Below are positions 14,417-23,112 of a DNA stretch of 44,949 bases, one piece after another. Source of the stretch: Clostridium ljungdahlii (GTDB lineage Bacteria > Bacillota > Clostridia > Clostridiales > Clostridiaceae); NCBI RefSeq assembly GCF_001636845.1, contig NZ_LITT01000016.1, positions 1 to 44,949 on the forward strand. Direction: 5' to 3'. The position numbers and the translations under genes are program-made. Position 1 is the first letter of the stretch; each line of letters opens with the position of its first letter. The notes under the pieces are model-generated. The model saw only the letters and a program-made list of their open reading frames with translations. It made no database searches and had not been told where the DNA came from.

Positions 14417-15586
14417 ATGTTAAAATCAGGAATTTACACACAACTATCACCAGTACTTTTTGGAAATGGAACTTTACAGCAAGTAGGTAAAAAAACAAAA
14501 GAATTGGGTATGAACAAAATATTATTAGTAACAGATAAGAAAATTTCAGAAATTGGTTATGCAGAAAAAGTAGCTAATATTATAAGAGAGGAGGATGTGG
14601 AAGTTGTTATATGGGATGGTGTAGAAACAGATTGTCCGGATTATACAGTAGCAGCGGCAGCAGCTATAGGTAGAGAAAAAGCAGTTGATGGTATTGTAGG
14701 AGTTGGCGGCGGTAGTACGCTTGACAGTGCAAAAGCTATTGCAGCAGTAATTCCAAATGGTGATGAAGTATTACAGGAAATTGTACTTTATTTAACCGGT
14801 CAAAAGAATTATGCTGTAAAGCCGCTTACAATGCTATTAATTCCTACAACTTCAGGAACAGGTTCAGAGAGTACCTTTGTATCAGTTATTTCCTCGGAAA
14901 CAATGCAATGCAAGATTGGACTTCCGTGTCCCCCTGATTATGCAATTGTAGATCCAGAACTTACAGTTGGATGTCCGGCATTTATTACAGCATTTACAGG
15001 AATGGACGCATTTTCACATGCCAACGAAGCATTAACGGAAGGAAAAAATACATCACATTCTGATTTGCTAGCTTACGAAGCTATTAGACTAATAACAAAA
15101 TGGCTGCCAATTGCAGTAAAAGATATAAACAATGTACAAGCAAGAGAAAATCTAGCTTTGGCAAGTAATTTTGCAGGTATTGCATTTAATGAGTCAGGAG
15201 TGCATATGGGACATTCAACAGCACATGCTTTGGGGCATATGTACCATATTTCTCATGGTATATGCTGTGCATTAGTAACTCCAGCCATTATAGAATTTGC
15301 CGCTAAAACATATCCTGAGAAAATGAAAAAAATTGGAGAAATAATGGGAGTTACTTTTTCATCAGAAGAACCAGAAGCAATTGGAAAAGCAGTAGGTAAT
15401 GCAGTTAGAAAGTTGTGCAAAGAAATACAAATTCCTTCTTTTAAAGAGCAAGGATTTACAAAGGAACAGATATTAGCGGCAAAACCAATGATTTATAAAG
15501 AACCATTATGTATGTCATTTGGAGGAACAATTATGGAACAGGATGTAATTACGACATTAGAAACGTTATATGACGGCTACCAATAA
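14417..15586 (+). CDS. Iron-containing alcohol dehydrogenase
   Basis: The 389-residue protein has the group III alcohol dehydrogenase layout. NAD(P) is bound by GVGGGSTLDSAKAIA (about 97-111) and TTSGTGSE. Metal ligands are Asp and His in GMDAFSHANEA and two later His in HMGHSTAHALGHMYHISHG. Fe(II) is the usual metal. AAAGGAGGAAATGATAA gives the ribosome site. As the last gene of the operon it probably interconverts an alcohol and an aldehyde or hydroxyacid related to the flavoenzyme's substrate. A strong terminator follows. Confidence 0.9.
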   Translation: MLKSGIYTQLSPVLFGNGTLQQVGKKTKELGMNKILLVTDKKISEIGYAEKVANIIREEDVEVVIWDGVETDCPDYTVAAAAAIGREKAVDGIVGVGGGSTLDSAKAIAAVIPNGDEVLQEIVLYLTGQKNYAVKPLTMLLIPTTSGTGSESTFVSVISSETMQCKIGLPCPPDYAIVDPELTVGCPAFITAFTGMDAFSHANEALTEGKNTSHSDLLAYEAIRLITKWLPIAVKDINNVQARENLALASNFAGIAFNESGVHMGHSTAHALGHMYHISHGICCALVTPAIIEFAAKTYPEKMKKIGEIMGVTFSSEEPEAIGKAVGNAVRKLCKEIQIPSFKEQGFTKEQILAAKPMIYKEPLCMSFGGTIMEQDVITTLETLYDGYQ

Positions 15587-15627
15587 AAGCTCATCGTTTC
15601 CTTTAGATTTTGCAAGTATAGTATAGT

Positions 15628-15665
15628 AAAGAAAAACACTCGATTCAACGGGTGTTTTTCTTTTA
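15628..15665 (+). terminator. Terminator of the MFS-oxidoreductase-dehydrogenase operon
   Basis: AAAGAAAAACACTCG (15628-15642), loop ATTCAA, CGGGTGTTTTTCTTT (15649-15663): a 15-pair stem with one G-T pair. Confidence 0.85.
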
Positions 15666-15764
15666 CTGTTTTAAGGTAGGAAAGATTTGAATTCGTTAGA
15701 AAATTTACTTAAGGATATCATAAAAATAGATGTACGTTTCGTATATATAATTAGGGGTGATAAA

Positions 15765-15944
15765 ATGCGAGTACATTCAATTATCAAATCTAATAATGAG
15801 TTTCATAGAAATTTAAATAGTGAACATGGAAATGGACATAAAAGAAATAATGATACTGATATATCGTTTTATGAAATGCTAAAAAAATATATATTAAAAC
15901 GTATTGATAAAAGTAATATTATATTGCAAAACACCAAAAAATAG
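15765..15944 (+). CDS. Small conserved protein, paralogue of 6198-6386
   Basis: ATG 15765 is preferred over an in-frame start at 15687 because AGGGGTGATAAA and the leader match the paralogue at 6198. The 59-residue product starts MRVHSIIKSNNEFHRNLNS and keeps HKRNN and FYEMLKKYI, then diverges at the C-terminus. The common core of about 45 residues with a variable tail suggests a functional unit of roughly that size. No family was recognised. A terminator overlaps its stop codon. Confidence 0.6.
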   Translation: MRVHSIIKSNNEFHRNLNSEHGNGHKRNNDTDISFYEMLKKYILKRIDKSNIILQNTKK

Positions 15945-15972
15945 AGTGGATGTACGTATCCACTCTATTTGT
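15939..15972 (+). terminator. Terminator overlapping the small gene's stop
   Basis: AAATAGAGTGGAT (15939-15951) pairs perfectly with ATCCACTCTATTT (15958-15970). Confidence 0.85.
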
Positions 15973-16143
15973 CATACATAATATGTTTTACAATATATTT
16001 TCCATTTGTTAATATTTTGCCATAAAAGTATAATCTATGAATATAGAATTATCATTTTTGAAAAAAGTTACTGGTTAGTTCTAATAAAAGATGATAAACT
16101 TAGTATAGAATATATGAGTTAAGGAAGGATGAAAGGTAAAATA

Positions 16144-16698
16144 ATGAAAATAGAAAATTTAAAAGTATATGATCTAGAAGAAAGCATAAAAGCAAGTAAA
16201 TATCCTATGGCAGTAGATACAGATAAATGCAATTCTGATATTACAAATACAGTTAAAAGTTTGGCTAAATCACCTAAAGGAGAAGCTCATGATCAATTTT
16301 TGTCAGGAATACGTGTTGCCTTTGATTTAACATTTACTAATAAGGCATGGGTTGAATTGGAAAGATATAGATTTATTACTTTCGTAAGCAGTCAGAGTAC
16401 AATGCATAGAATATCGAAATTTGATTTATCCAAGCAGTATAATGAATATGTGGACAAAAGAATTATTGATATAATAGAAGAATTAAAGAATACATACAAT
16501 AAAACTCAGGATAAAGAAGATTATTTAAAGCTTTTATACTCTAATCCTGCAGGATTTGAACTTACTGCAAGATTAACTACTAATTATAGATGTTTAAAGG
16601 GTGTATATAGCCAGAGAAGGAATCATAGGCTACCAGAATGGAGAGAATTTTGTAAATGGATTGAAACTCTACCATATGCTAAAGAATTGATAATTTAA
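16144..16698 (+). CDS. Conserved protein, possibly ThyX-like
   Basis: The ATG at 16144 has GAAAGG seven bases upstream; the ATG at 16129 abuts a ribosome site without spacing. The 184-residue protein resembles conserved phage/clostridial proteins with ERYRFITFVSSQSTMHR, YNEYVD, LLYSNPAGFELTARLTTNYR and YSQRRNHRLPEWREFCKW. The R-x-R-x-serine-rich block followed by Asn/Arg-rich helices recalls FAD-dependent thymidylate synthase (ThyX), but the exact RHRxxSxxExSxR motif is absent. It is therefore either a divergent relative or an unrelated family. Monocistronic, with a strong terminator. Confidence 0.6.
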   Translation: MKIENLKVYDLEESIKASKYPMAVDTDKCNSDITNTVKSLAKSPKGEAHDQFLSGIRVAFDLTFTNKAWVELERYRFITFVSSQSTMHRISKFDLSKQYNEYVDKRIIDIIEELKNTYNKTQDKEDYLKLLYSNPAGFELTARLTTNYRCLKGVYSQRRNHRLPEWREFCKWIETLPYAKELII

Positions 16699-16723
16699 AA
16701 AGAGCGGCTAACCGCTCTTTTTT
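16697..16723 (+). terminator. Strong terminator
   Basis: AAAAAGAGCGG, loop CTAA, CCGCTCTTTTTT. Confidence 0.9.
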
Positions 16724-16773
16724 ATAAAATGAAAAATTTATAATGCAGATATTTAAATCGTAAATATTGGATG

Positions 16774-16962
16774 CTAATTAAAAAACGTAAATAATATAAG
16801 CAATATAGCCATAGGAATAACTGCAAACACAACTAATAATGCAGGTGGTATGTCATCTTCCTGTACAGGCCTATCATTAAGTTTATTTAATTCTTCAGTT
16901 GGTGGCTGTACAGTATGATCTTTTTCTATTGATTTTTGTCCTAGAGAACCTAAGTTTGCCAT
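16774..16962 (-). CDS. Small tail-anchored membrane protein, 62 residues
   Basis: The ATG at 16962 (MANLGSLGQK) has AAGGAGGTGTATATTG immediately upstream, so longer in-frame starts are rejected. The N-terminal half is polar and proline-containing (HTVQPPTEELNKLND, QEDDIPP). The last ~22 residues form one membrane helix (ALLVVFAVIPMAILLILFTFF) ending at the C-terminus, so the protein is tail-anchored with its body in the cytoplasm. No family recognised. Confidence 0.7.
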   Translation of the reverse strand: MANLGSLGQKSIEKDHTVQPPTEELNKLNDRPVQEDDIPPALLVVFAVIPMAILLILFTFFN

Positions 16963-17187
16963 CAATATACACCTCCTTATATTAATTTTATACTTAAACA
17001 AAAATTTTCTTTTCATTAATTCCCATTCAAGTATACGTTTACAGGATATCCACATTTTAGTTAAATAAGAAATAGTTTAATATATTTCTTATTTATATTA
17101 TATACAATTGTTTCCGATTTGTGAACATTATTTAAATTATTTATAAAATTTAATTTCGCCAAATTTAGAATGATTTTTTAAATTATA

Positions 17188-17245
17188 CCCCTTAGAATTT
17201 AGCGTGAAATAGGTATCCGTCATTTAGGATGCTTATAGTTATTTC
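17188..17245 (+). repeat. Small-RNA repeat, copy 4: terminator-end relic
   Basis: CCCCTTAGAATTTAGCG then AAATAGGTATCCGTCATTTAGGATGC matches the end of small-RNA copies 2 and 3 (AATAGGCATCCGTCATCTAGGGTGC), but the closing strand is interrupted. Only the last ~55 bases of the repeat remain. Confidence 0.55.
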
Positions 17246-17297
17246 TTAGGATAAAATTCTATTGTAGATATTATATCATATTGAAGATATTTTAAGC

Positions 17298-17378
17298 TTA
17301 TCATAATTATGAGGTAAGTTCATTTTGATGAAAAGAACAATAAAATTATGATAACTTCCTATTTAGATAGGATATAAT
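17298..17378 (+). promoter_or_regulatory. polC upstream region: spaced inverted repeat and promoter
   Basis: TTATCATAATT (17298-17308) and AATTATGATAA (17344-17354) form a perfect 11-base inverted repeat with a 35-base spacer. A GATATAAT -10 lies at 17371-17378, about 130 bases before the polC start. The repeat may be an operator or may form a leader hairpin. Confidence 0.45.
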
Positions 17379-17508
17379 ATAATTGCAAGAAAGTAGTGAA
17401 AATGGATAAACGGTGTTATATACACTTTTTCCCTACATGACAAGGCATAAGATCATCTTATATAATAGTAACATACTAAAAATTTTTGGGAGAAGGTTAA
17501 AAAGTAGT

Positions 17509-20500
17509 ATGAAAAGAATAAATGAAATTTTTAGTGATTATGAAACAGAAGGTAACATAAATGCTGCCATTGTAGAATCTGTAGTCTTAAGTAAAAAAAC
17601 TAAAACTTTAGAAATGAAAATTAACTCAGATAAGTATATTGAAATAAGAGAAATCCAGCGACTTAATAAATTTATAAGAGAAAGGTTTTCACTAAAGAAT
17701 TCTAAAATTGCTGTAAAGTATGCTGAAGATACGGATAAAAAACCCATAGAAGATGAGTTGAAAAATATTATATTTTTTGTGGCAGATAAGCATCCTGCTT
17801 TAAGAGCAGTACTCTTAAATAATAGTGAATATGAAGTGAATGAAAATACCATAAACTTCAATTTAAAGATTTCAGTATCAGAATTTTTAAAATCTATGGA
17901 TTATGATAAAAAGATCTCTAAGGCTATAAAAAGCATGTACGGTACAGAATATAAAATAAACTTTGTTGATAAATTGGGAAGTGAAGAATTAATAAAGTTT
18001 GAAGAGGATAAACGTGAAAGCGAAATGCTGTTTATTAAGAAGGAAATTAATAGTATACGAAGCAATAATGTTTCTAAATTGCCAAATAAGCCTGTAGAAA
18101 AAAATCAGGAAATGAAAACAGAGACCCATAGGAAAAAAGCTAATAATCCATTCTTGATATTAGGCAGAAGTAGTAGTATTAGGGAGCCTGTAGTAAAAAT
18201 TACTGATATTACACCAGATGAAGGCAGGATAGCTATACAGGGTGAAATATCCAACATGGAGGCAAAGGAACTCCGAAGCGGAAAAATACTAATTTCCTTT
18301 GATTTATATGATGGTTCAAGTTCAATGACCTGTAAGGTATTTTGCAAGCCCGGTGAAGACAGTGAGGTATTATCCAGACTTAAAAAGGCTAAGGGTATTA
18401 GGCTTTCTGGGAATTCAGGTTATAGCAAGTTTTCTCAGGAAATTGAGATTATTGCCAATACTATAATTGAAACAGAAGGCATGAAGAAAGTTCAGAGACA
18501 AGATAAATCTGAGGTGAAGAGGGTAGAACTTCACATGCATACCCAAATGAGCCAGATGGATGCTATGACTAGTGCTACTGATTTAATTAAAAGAGCTATG
18601 AGCTGGGGGATGAAGTCAATTGCCATAACAGATCATGGAGTAGTGCAGGCTTTTCCTGAAGCACATAAACTTTTAGGAAGAGATAATCCAGATATGAAGA
18701 TTATATATGGAGTTGAGGCCTATCTGGCACCGGATAAAAAGCCATCTGTAATAAACCCTAAGGGACAGAGTATTGATACTACCTATTGTGTATTGGATTT
18801 GGAAACCACAGGATTTTCGCCAGTAACAGAAAAAATTACTGAAATAGGAATCATGAAAATCAAGGATGGAAAGGTAATAGACACATTCAGCTGTTTTGTA
18901 AACCCTGAAAAGCCAATTCCATTGAGAGTTGTAGAGGTTACAAATATAACTGATGATATGGTAAGAAATGCAGAAAACATAGAGCAGGTATTTCCTAAAA
19001 TGCTGGATTTTATTAAGGATAGTGTTTTGGTTGCACATAATGCTGAATTTGATGTGGGATTCTTAAAGCATAATGCCAGAATTTTAGGTTGTGACTTTGA
19101 TTTTACATATGTAGATACTTTGTCCTTAGCACAGGAGGTCTTCCCTGATTTTAAAACCTATAAATTAGGAAGAATTGCTAAAAACCTTGGTATAAAGGTG
19201 GAAGTTGCCCATAGAGCTTTGGATGATGTGGCAACTACTGTTAAGGTGTTTAATGTAATGCTTGAAAAGCTAAAAGAAAGGGGAGCAGAAAACCTTAAAG
19301 ATATAGATATATACGGCCGTGATGAGGCAGCTAAAAAAGAAGAGTATAAAAAGCTTAAAACTTACCATGCAATAATACTCGCAAAGGATTATGTGGGATT
19401 AAAGAATTTATATAAGCTGGTATCTTATTCCCATTTGGATTATTTTTATAAAAAACCTCGTATATTAAAGAGTCTGTATAAAAAATATTCTGAGGGTTTA
19501 ATTCTTGGTAGTGCCTGCAGTGAAGGAGAGTTGTATCAGGCAATACTACTGGGAAAATCCGATGAGGAAATTGAAGAATTAGCAAAAGGATACGATTATT
19601 TGGAAATTCAGCCTCTAGGAAATAATGATTATTTAGTAAGGACAGAGCAGGTACCTGGTAAAGAATATCTAGAGGAAATTAATAAAAAAATTGTAGCCCT
19701 GGGAGAAAAATTAAATAAACTTGTAGTTGCTACAGGAGATGTTCACTTCATGGACCCGGAGGATGAGATATACAGGCGTATACTGGAAGCAGGACAGGGA
19801 TTTAAGGATGCAGATAATCAGGCTCCATTGTATTTAAAAACTACAGAGGAGATGCTTGAGGAATTTTCATATTTGGGAAAAGAAAAGGCCTATGAGGTGG
19901 TAGTTACAAATACCAACAAGATATCAGATATGTGTGAGCCAATTAGTCCTATTTCACCTGAGAAATGTCCACCGCACATAGATGGCTGTGAACAGACTAT
20001 TAAGGACATTGCTTATAAAAAGGCTCATGAACTGTATGGAGATCCACTTCCAGAAATTGTTCAGTCCAGGCTGGATAGGGAGCTGGAATCTATTATAAAA
20101 AATGGCTTTTCTGTAATGTATATTATTGCTCAAAAGCTAGTATGGAAATCAAATGAAGATGGCTATCTAGTGGGTTCTAGGGGATCTGTTGGTTCCTCTT
20201 TTGTAGCAAATATGACCGGTATAACGGAAGTAAATTCTCTGCCACCCCACTATAGGTGTCCTAAATGCAAGTATTCGGACTTCTCAGATTACGGTGTTAA
20301 AAATGGATTTGACTTACCGGATAAAGTATGTCCTGTTTGTGGAGAAAAGCTAGCTAAGGATGGTATAGATATACCTTTTGAAACCTTTTTAGGCTTTAAT
20401 GGAGATAAGGAGCCGGATATAGATTTAAACTTTTCAGGAGAATATCAGGCAAAGGCCCATAAATATACGGAGGTTATCTTTGGAAAGGGCACAACCTTTA

Positions 20501-21858
20501 AAGCTGGAACTATAGGTACTATAGCAGAAAAGACAGCTTTTGGATACGTAAAAAAGTACTTTGATGAAAAAAATATTCCAGTAAACAAGGCAGAAATAAC
20601 TAGAATTTCAGCAGGTTGCACGGGGATAAAGAGAACCACCGGACAGCATCCGGGAGGAATTATAGTTGTGCCAAAGGGGCGTGAAATCTTTGAATTTTGC
20701 CCTGTACAGCATCCTGCAGACGATCCTAATTCAGATATTATAACGACGCATTTTGATTATCACTCTATTGACCAGAACTTATTGAAACTTGATATACTTG
20801 GACACGATGATCCCACAGTTATAAGAATGCTGCAGGATATAACTGGGGTGAATCCCCATGAGATACCTATGGATGATAAGGAGACTATGTCTATATTTTC
20901 ATCTACGGAAGCTTTAGGAGTAACACCGGAACAGATAAATTCTAAGGTAGGAACCTTTGGTATTCCTGAATTTGGTACTAAGTTTGTAAGGGGGATGCTT
21001 GTAGATACAATGCCAAAAGCATTTTCAGATTTAATATGTATATCAGGACTTTCTCATGGTACCGATGTGTGGCTTGGAAATGCAAAGGACTTAATTGATG
21101 ATGGAATAGTTACATTAAGTGAGGCTATATGTACCAGGGATGATATTATGATTTATCTTATCAAAAAAGGTCTGCCACCAAATAGTGCCTTTAAGATAAT
21201 GGAGCTGGTACGTAAAGGAAAGGTATCGAAGCAGCCTGAAAAATGGGCAGAGTATGAAGCTTTAATGAGAGAACATAAAGTGCCAGAATGGTACATAGAT
21301 TCCTGTAAAAAGATAAAATATATGTTTCCTAAAGCTCATGCTGCAGCTTATGTAATGATGGCATTTAGAATAGCCTGGTTTAAGGTTCACATACCAAAGG
21401 CTTATTATGCAGCATACTTTACTATTAGAGCAAAGGCCTTTGACAGTGAATTTATGATATTTGGAAAAGAAAAGGTTATAGAAAAGATGCGAGAAATTCA
21501 AATCATGGGTAATCAAGCTACTCCTAAGGATAAGGATATGTATGATGACTTAGAGATAGTTTTGGAAATGTATGAGAGGGGATTTAAATTCTTACCAATT
21601 GATTTATATAAATCTCATGCTACCAAATTTATAGTAGAGGAAGATGGCTTAAGGCCACCTATAAATAGTATATCTGGCATGGGAAATATCGCAGCAGAAA
21701 GTATATTTAGTGCAGCACGAGAAGAGCCATTTAGTTCTATAGAGGATGTAAAGAAACGTGCTAAAATTGGAAATTCTGCTGTAGATTTACTTAAAAAATT
21801 TGGTTGTTTAAAAGGTCTTCCAGAAAGTGATCAAATAAGCTTTTTTGATGTAATTTAA
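17509..21858 (+). CDS. polC: DNA polymerase III, PolC type (replicative alpha subunit)
   Basis: The start at 17509 (MKRINEIFSDYETEG) gives 1449 residues, the usual PolC length; a farther in-frame ATG at 17413 would add 32 atypical residues. Domains in order: N-terminal region; OB fold near 240-320; PHP domain (ELHMHTQMSQMDAM, AITDHGVVQAF); inserted 3'-5' exonuclease (CVLDLETTGFSP, AHNAEFDVGFL, HRALDDVATT); palm and zinc-binding region (CPKC ... CPVCG); catalytic PDIDLNFSGEYQ; and thumb/fingers to a SFFDVI end. All catalytic acids seen are present. It synthesises chromosomal DNA and proofreads. Unusually it is not next to dxr, rseP, ispG or nusA, as normally seen in clostridia, so it may be a second copy. 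Confidence 0.95.
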   Translation: MKRINEIFSDYETEGNINAAIVESVVLSKKTKTLEMKINSDKYIEIREIQRLNKFIRERFSLKNSKIAVKYAEDTDKKPIEDELKNIIFFVADKHPALRAVLLNNSEYEVNENTINFNLKISVSEFLKSMDYDKKISKAIKSMYGTEYKINFVDKLGSEELIKFEEDKRESEMLFIKKEINSIRSNNVSKLPNKPVEKNQEMKTETHRKKANNPFLILGRSSSIREPVVKITDITPDEGRIAIQGEISNMEAKELRSGKILISFDLYDGSSSMTCKVFCKPGEDSEVLSRLKKAKGIRLSGNSGYSKFSQEIEIIANTIIETEGMKKVQRQDKSEVKRVELHMHTQMSQMDAMTSATDLIKRAMSWGMKSIAITDHGVVQAFPEAHKLLGRDNPDMKIIYGVEAYLAPDKKPSVINPKGQSIDTTYCVLDLETTGFSPVTEKITEIGIMKIKDGKVIDTFSCFVNPEKPIPLRVVEVTNITDDMVRNAENIEQVFPKMLDFIKDSVLVAHNAEFDVGFLKHNARILGCDFDFTYVDTLSLAQEVFPDFKTYKLGRIAKNLGIKVEVAHRALDDVATTVKVFNVMLEKLKERGAENLKDIDIYGRDEAAKKEEYKKLKTYHAIILAKDYVGLKNLYKLVSYSHLDYFYKKPRILKSLYKKYSEGLILGSACSEGELYQAILLGKSDEEIEELAKGYDYLEIQPLGNNDYLVRTEQVPGKEYLEEINKKIVALGEKLNKLVVATGDVHFMDPEDEIYRRILEAGQGFKDADNQAPLYLKTTEEMLEEFSYLGKEKAYEVVVTNTNKISDMCEPISPISPEKCPPHIDGCEQTIKDIAYKKAHELYGDPLPEIVQSRLDRELESIIKNGFSVMYIIAQKLVWKSNEDGYLVGSRGSVGSSFVANMTGITEVNSLPPHYRCPKCKYSDFSDYGVKNGFDLPDKVCPVCGEKLAKDGIDIPFETFLGFNGDKEPDIDLNFSGEYQAKAHKYTEVIFGKGTTFKAGTIGTIAEKTAFGYVKKYFDEKNIPVNKAEITRISAGCTGIKRTTGQHPGGIIVVPKGREIFEFCPVQHPADDPNSDIITTHFDYHSIDQNLLKLDILGHDDPTVIRMLQDITGVNPHEIPMDDKETMSIFSSTEALGVTPEQINSKVGTFGIPEFGTKFVRGMLVDTMPKAFSDLICISGLSHGTDVWLGNAKDLIDDGIVTLSEAICTRDDIMIYLIKKGLPPNSAFKIMELVRKGKVSKQPEKWAEYEALMREHKVPEWYIDSCKKIKYMFPKAHAAAYVMMAFRIAWFKVHIPKAYYAAYFTIRAKAFDSEFMIFGKEKVIEKMREIQIMGNQATPKDKDMYDDLEIVLEMYERGFKFLPIDLYKSHATKFIVEEDGLRPPINSISGMGNIAAESIFSAAREEPFSSIEDVKKRAKIGNSAVDLLKKFGCLKGLPESDQISFFDVI

Positions 21859-21866
21859 AAGATAAT

Positions 21867-21897
21867 TAAAAAAACCAGGGATTTAAAATATCCCTGG
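21867..21897 (-). terminator. Terminator of the minus-strand diguanylate cyclase gene
   Basis: CCAGGGAT (21875-21882) pairs with ATCCCTGG (21890-21897). Reading on the minus strand the hairpin is followed by a T-run, and on the plus strand it is not. It therefore serves the gene at 21970 best, though it may also stop polC. Confidence 0.75.
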
Positions 21898-21969
21898 TAA
21901 AAAAATTAATCGAAGAAGGCTAATGTTGAATTCATACAATATTATGTGTAGAATAAAATTATTTATACA

Positions 21970-22878
21970 TTATGCTATTACCTTGTTTCTTCCAGCATTT
22001 TTAGCTTCGTATAATTTTTTATCTACTTCTTTTATTAGATCTTCTTCATTAAGATTCTCATCAAATAATGTTTTAACACCAAAGCTTGCAGTGACTTTTA
22101 TAGAGGCACCTTCATAATTAATTATAGTGTTTTCTATTGCTTTTCTCATTTTTTCAGCAACTTTTACTGCTGTATCTTCACTTGCATTTTTTAAACAAAT
22201 TATAAATTCTTCTCCACCATAGCGAGCCGTCCAATCTACATCTTTTCTCACAGAACCACTAAGTATAGAAGCAACTACTTTAAGAACTTCATCTCCAGCT
22301 ACATGTCCATAAATGTCATTTACTTTCTTAAAAAAATCTATGTCTGCCATTATTAATGACAACGGCTTACTGTTTAATAAGCTCTTTATTATGTCAGCTG
22401 GAAGTCTTTCGTATATAAATCGTTTATTAAAAACTTGCGTAAGAGGATCTAATACTATTAGTTCATTTATATGATTTACTGCATGGCGTATAGTGTCACT
22501 ATCTTTATTTTCTATATTTTCTATGACTCCACTTTTAGTTATATCCTTGAGAAGTTCAAGAACTACTGGTAAATTATCAACTTCAACTGGTATAGCGGTG
22601 ATCATGTAGACTTTTTTGCCAGTGTACTCTATTTTTACAAAAGTTTCTTTTTCATTATAAGCTCTAGCAGAGACACAATTACTACATACTTTTCCCATCC
22701 TCCAAAGATTATAACAAGAAGATTCCAATTCATTAACCTTGTTTAACTTTAAATCTAATAATTGTTTTTTTACTGGGTTTACTATCCTAATTACGTCATA
22801 TAACGTCTCAAATATTGAAATGGTGTTAATTAATGTATTCATACTAATACTTTTAGTACTTGTATTAACTTTTTCCAT
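21970..22878 (-). CDS. Diguanylate cyclase with N-terminal Cys-containing sensor domain
   Basis: ATG 22878 follows GGAGGAAACAAT; the track of longer in-frame ATGs lacks such a site. The 302-residue protein ends in a GGDEF domain (residues ~130-300). It has DPLTQVFNKRFIYERL, IMADIDFFKKVNDIYGH, then ARYGGEEFIICL, a valid active-site loop, so c-di-GMP should be made. The N-terminal ~110 residues have a PAS-like pattern with GKVCSNCVSARAYNEK, a CxxC that could bind metal or sense redox, and VVLELLKDIT at its end. No membrane segment is present, so it is a soluble sensor. It is adjacent to, but not in operon with, the GlcG-like lipoprotein. Confidence 0.9.
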   Translation of the reverse strand: MEKVNTSTKSISMNTLINTISIFETLYDVIRIVNPVKKQLLDLKLNKVNELESSCYNLWRMGKVCSNCVSARAYNEKETFVKIEYTGKKVYMITAIPVEVDNLPVVLELLKDITKSGVIENIENKDSDTIRHAVNHINELIVLDPLTQVFNKRFIYERLPADIIKSLLNSKPLSLIMADIDFFKKVNDIYGHVAGDEVLKVVASILSGSVRKDVDWTARYGGEEFIICLKNASEDTAVKVAEKMRKAIENTIINYEGASIKVTASFGVKTLFDENLNEEDLIKEVDKKLYEAKNAGRNKVIA

Positions 22879-23043
22879 ATTGTTTCCTCCTAAAATAGAG
22901 TCCATTATTTTCAATCATATCATAAATATTATGTTTTCTGTAGTAAAAAAACTCCAGTAAATTTTTTAATTCTAAAACTATCTATAATAGCAAACTACCT
23001 TATTGCAATTACATACTTGCTAAACAAGAAGTTAATTGAAAGT

Positions 23044-23072
23044 GAAAAAGAAGATAGCTGGCTGCTACCTTC
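23044..23072 (-). terminator. Terminator of the GlcG-like lipoprotein gene
   Basis: On the minus strand GAAGGTAGC pairs with GCTATCTTC (one G-T pair) and is followed by TTTTTC. Confidence 0.7.
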
Positions 23073-23112
23073 TTTCATTATATTTAAAAATTTTATATTT
23101 GATTTTCTTCAA

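Noticed and set aside
17413-17508. Extra N-terminal 32 residues of PolC
   Set aside because: No ribosome site at 17413; 17509 gives the usual PolC length and start.
18673-19038. Minus-strand reading frame inside polC
   Set aside because: Lies wholly within the polC exonuclease region; no ribosome site; shadow of a conserved gene.
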